A stretch of 64,000 nt of DNA, taken from positions 186,001 through 250,000 of the forward strand of contig NZ_QNUF01000004.1 in assembly GCF_003385455.1 (NCBI RefSeq). The letters are read 5' to 3'. Positions 62,591 through 64,000 of this stretch are shown here, piece after piece (the stretch's first letter is position 1; each line of letters begins with the position of its first letter). The notes under the pieces were generated by a model, which made no database searches, was not told where the DNA came from, and saw only the letters and a program-made list of their open reading frames with translations. Origin of the DNA: Chryseobacterium rhizosphaerae (GTDB lineage Bacteria; Bacteroidota; Bacteroidia; Flavobacteriales; Weeksellaceae). The position numbers and the translations under genes are program-made.

Positions 62591-64000
62591 TTATTTACCT
62601 TCTTCCATTTTTCTTTTCAATTCTGCTAATGCATCGATATCTCCAAGAGTTGATCTTTCTTCGTTGTTTGAAGAAGAGATATTTCTAGAAGAAGAGTCTT
62701 TCACATTTTTCTTTTCCTCATCTCTGAAGATTCCTGTGTGAGAAACTACTACTCTCTTGAATTCTTTGTTGAATTCGATTACTTTGAATTGAGCATCTTC
62801 ACCTTTTTTGATTTTAGATCCATCTTCTTTCTCTAATAATCTTGAAGGGCAGAATGCTTCTACTTCAGCATCTTCGAATTGTACAGAAGCTCCTTTATCG
62901 TGAACTTCTACAGCTTTACCAGCGTGGATAGTTCCTTCAGCATACTTAGTTTCGAATTTATCCCATGGGTTTTCAGTCAATTGCTTGTGACCTAGAGATA
63001 ATCTTCTAGCTTGGATATCTAATTCAAGAACTACAACATCTAATTTATCACCTACTGCACAGAACTCAGATGGGTGCTTGATTTTCTTAGTCCAAGAAAG
63101 ATCAGAAATGTAGATTAATCCGTCGATACCTTCTTCTAACTCTACGAATACACCAAAGTTAGTGAAGTTTCTTACAGTTCCTACATGCTGAGATCCTACC
63201 GGGTACTTAACCTCGATATTCTCCCATGGATCTTTAGATAATTGCTTGATACCAAGGGAAATTTTTCTTTCTTCTCTATCTAAAGTTAATACTTCAGCTT
63301 CTACTTCATCACCTACTTTCACAAAGTCACCAGCAGATCTTAAGTGAGTAGACCAAGACATTTCAGAAACGTGGATTAATCCTTCTACACCTGGAGCGAT
63401 CTCTACGAATGCACCATAGTCAGCAAGAACTACTACTTTTCCTTTTACTTTGTCTCCTACTTTCATGTCAGCAGAAAGAGCATCCCAAGGATGAGCTTCT
63501 AATTGCTTCATACCTAATTGGATTCTTGTTTTCTCGTCATCGAAATCAAGGATTACTACTTTCACAGTTTGTCCGTCTTCTAGGATTTCAGATGGGTGGT
63601 TCACTCTAGACCAAGAAAGATCTGTAATGTGAATTAATCCGTCTACACCTCCTAAGTCGATAAACACACCGTAAGAAGTAATGTTCTTAACAGTACCTTC
63701 AAGAACTTGTCCTTTTTCAAGCTGAGCGATGATTTCTTTTTTCTGACCTTCGATATCTGCTTCGATCAATGCTTTGTGAGATACAACTACGTTTTTGAAC
63801 TCAGGGTTGATTTTCACAACTTTGAACTCCATAGTTTTACCTACGAACTGATCGTAATCTTTAATTGGCTTAACGTCAATTTGAGAACCTGGTAAGAATG
63901 CTTCGATTCCGTGAACGTCAACGATCATACCTCCTTTAGTTCTAGACTTAACAAAACCGTTAACGATTTCTCCAGTTTCGTGAAGTTCGTTTACTTTATC
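62591..64000 (-). CDS. rpsA: 30S ribosomal protein S1, C-terminal part
   Basis: The frame is open to the right edge, so the N-terminus is missing; 469 codons are visible. At least five S1 repeats can be read, e.g. GGMIVDVHGIEAFLPGSQID, GQVLEGTVKNITSYGVFIDLGGVDGLIHITDLSWSRVNHPSEIL, GDKVKGKVVVLADYGAFVEIAPGVEGLIHVSEMSWSTHL and GSQHVGTVRNFTNFGVFVELEEGIDGLIYISDLSWTKKI. A charged tail with SSSRNISSSNNEERS and DIDALAELKRKMEE ends the protein. An internal Met at 63928 is not the start because S1 sequence continues upstream of it. Confidence 0.96.
   Translation of the reverse strand, partial: DKVNELHETGEIVNGFVKSRTKGGMIVDVHGIEAFLPGSQIDVKPIKDYDQFVGKTMEFKVVKINPEFKNVVVSHKALIEADIEGQKKEIIAQLEKGQVLEGTVKNITSYGVFIDLGGVDGLIHITDLSWSRVNHPSEILEDGQTVKVVILDFDDEKTRIQLGMKQLEAHPWDALSADMKVGDKVKGKVVVLADYGAFVEIAPGVEGLIHVSEMSWSTHLRSAGDFVKVGDEVEAEVLTLDREERKISLGIKQLSKDPWENIEVKYPVGSQHVGTVRNFTNFGVFVELEEGIDGLIYISDLSWTKKIKHPSEFCAVGDKLDVVVLELDIQARRLSLGHKQLTENPWDKFETKYAEGTIHAGKAVEVHDKGASVQFEDAEVEAFCPSRLLEKEDGSKIKKGEDAQFKVIEFNKEFKRVVVSHTGIFRDEEKKNVKDSSSRNISSSNNEERSTLGDIDALAELKRKMEEGK

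Noticed and set aside
1..64000. CRISPR array, tRNA, rRNA or prophage
   Set aside because: No regularly spaced direct repeats, cloverleaf sequences, rRNA-like stretches or phage structural genes were seen.

Overview
The window looks like chromosomal DNA of a Chryseobacterium-like flavobacterium (Bacteroidota, Weeksellaceae). The grounds are an AT-rich composition, TAnnTTTG-type -7 promoter elements, six exported proteins ending in a type A sorting domain of the type IX secretion system (T9SS), the gliding genes gldF and gldG, and a glycosylasparaginase of the kind classically described from Flavobacterium (Elizabethkingia) meningosepticum. I see no rRNA, tRNA, CRISPR array or intact insertion sequence. 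Coding density is high and all the larger genes look intact.

Layout. 1-6.9 kb is a heme-acquisition locus. On the minus strand it holds a TonB-dependent receptor, a HmuY-like lipoprotein, a heme-binding protein and the start of an ABC permease. On the plus strand are two T9SS-secreted proteins, one of which is itself HmuY-like. Both promoter regions carry two Fur-like palindromes whose centres lie exactly 31 bp apart. 7-10.8 kb has a quinol-monooxygenase-like protein, a TauE/SafE transporter, an Rrf2 regulator and small hypotheticals. 10.8-15.2 kb has gldG, gldF, hemJ and kbl. 15.3-24.2 kb has a cupin-like protein, an M1 peptidase, dacB, priA and two transporters. 24.3-26.7 kb is an SPFH/GYF, zinc-ribbon and small-membrane-protein trio, followed by a structured RNA candidate. 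26.8-31.9 kb has a beta-mannosidase, cutC, a lipoprotein and glycosylasparaginase, with several short interspersed repeats.

32-35.8 kb has a Crp/Fnr regulator and an operon of DUF3302-like protein, HlyD and TolC. 35.9-40.3 kb is a sulfide/persulfide module: two YeeE/YedE proteins, a CstB-like persulfide dioxygenase-rhodanese, a TauE/SafE exporter and a Crp/Fnr regulator. Its two transcription units share nearly identical Crp-like operators at identical promoter spacing. 40.3-49.1 kb has a beta-hexosaminidase, a DUF4197 protein, scoB and scoA separated by an opposing ABC exporter, and a YwqK/MORN-repeat protein. 49.3-58 kb has a T9SS metallophosphoesterase with three tandem repeats, rplS, an SRPBCC protein, a divergent AraC/MFS pair, a 343-bp MITE-like element, an alpha/beta hydrolase and an EamA transporter. 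58-64 kb has a fungalysin-type M36 protease, a secreted vWA-like protein and most of rpsA.

The most interesting material is the heme locus with its secreted HmuY-like protein and duplicated operator architecture, the Rrf2-like operator shared by two distant promoters (about 8.4 and 15.3 kb), the twin Crp-like promoters of the sulfide module, and the RNA candidate near 26.75 kb. Functions are read from protein sequence by eye; nothing was searched against a database.
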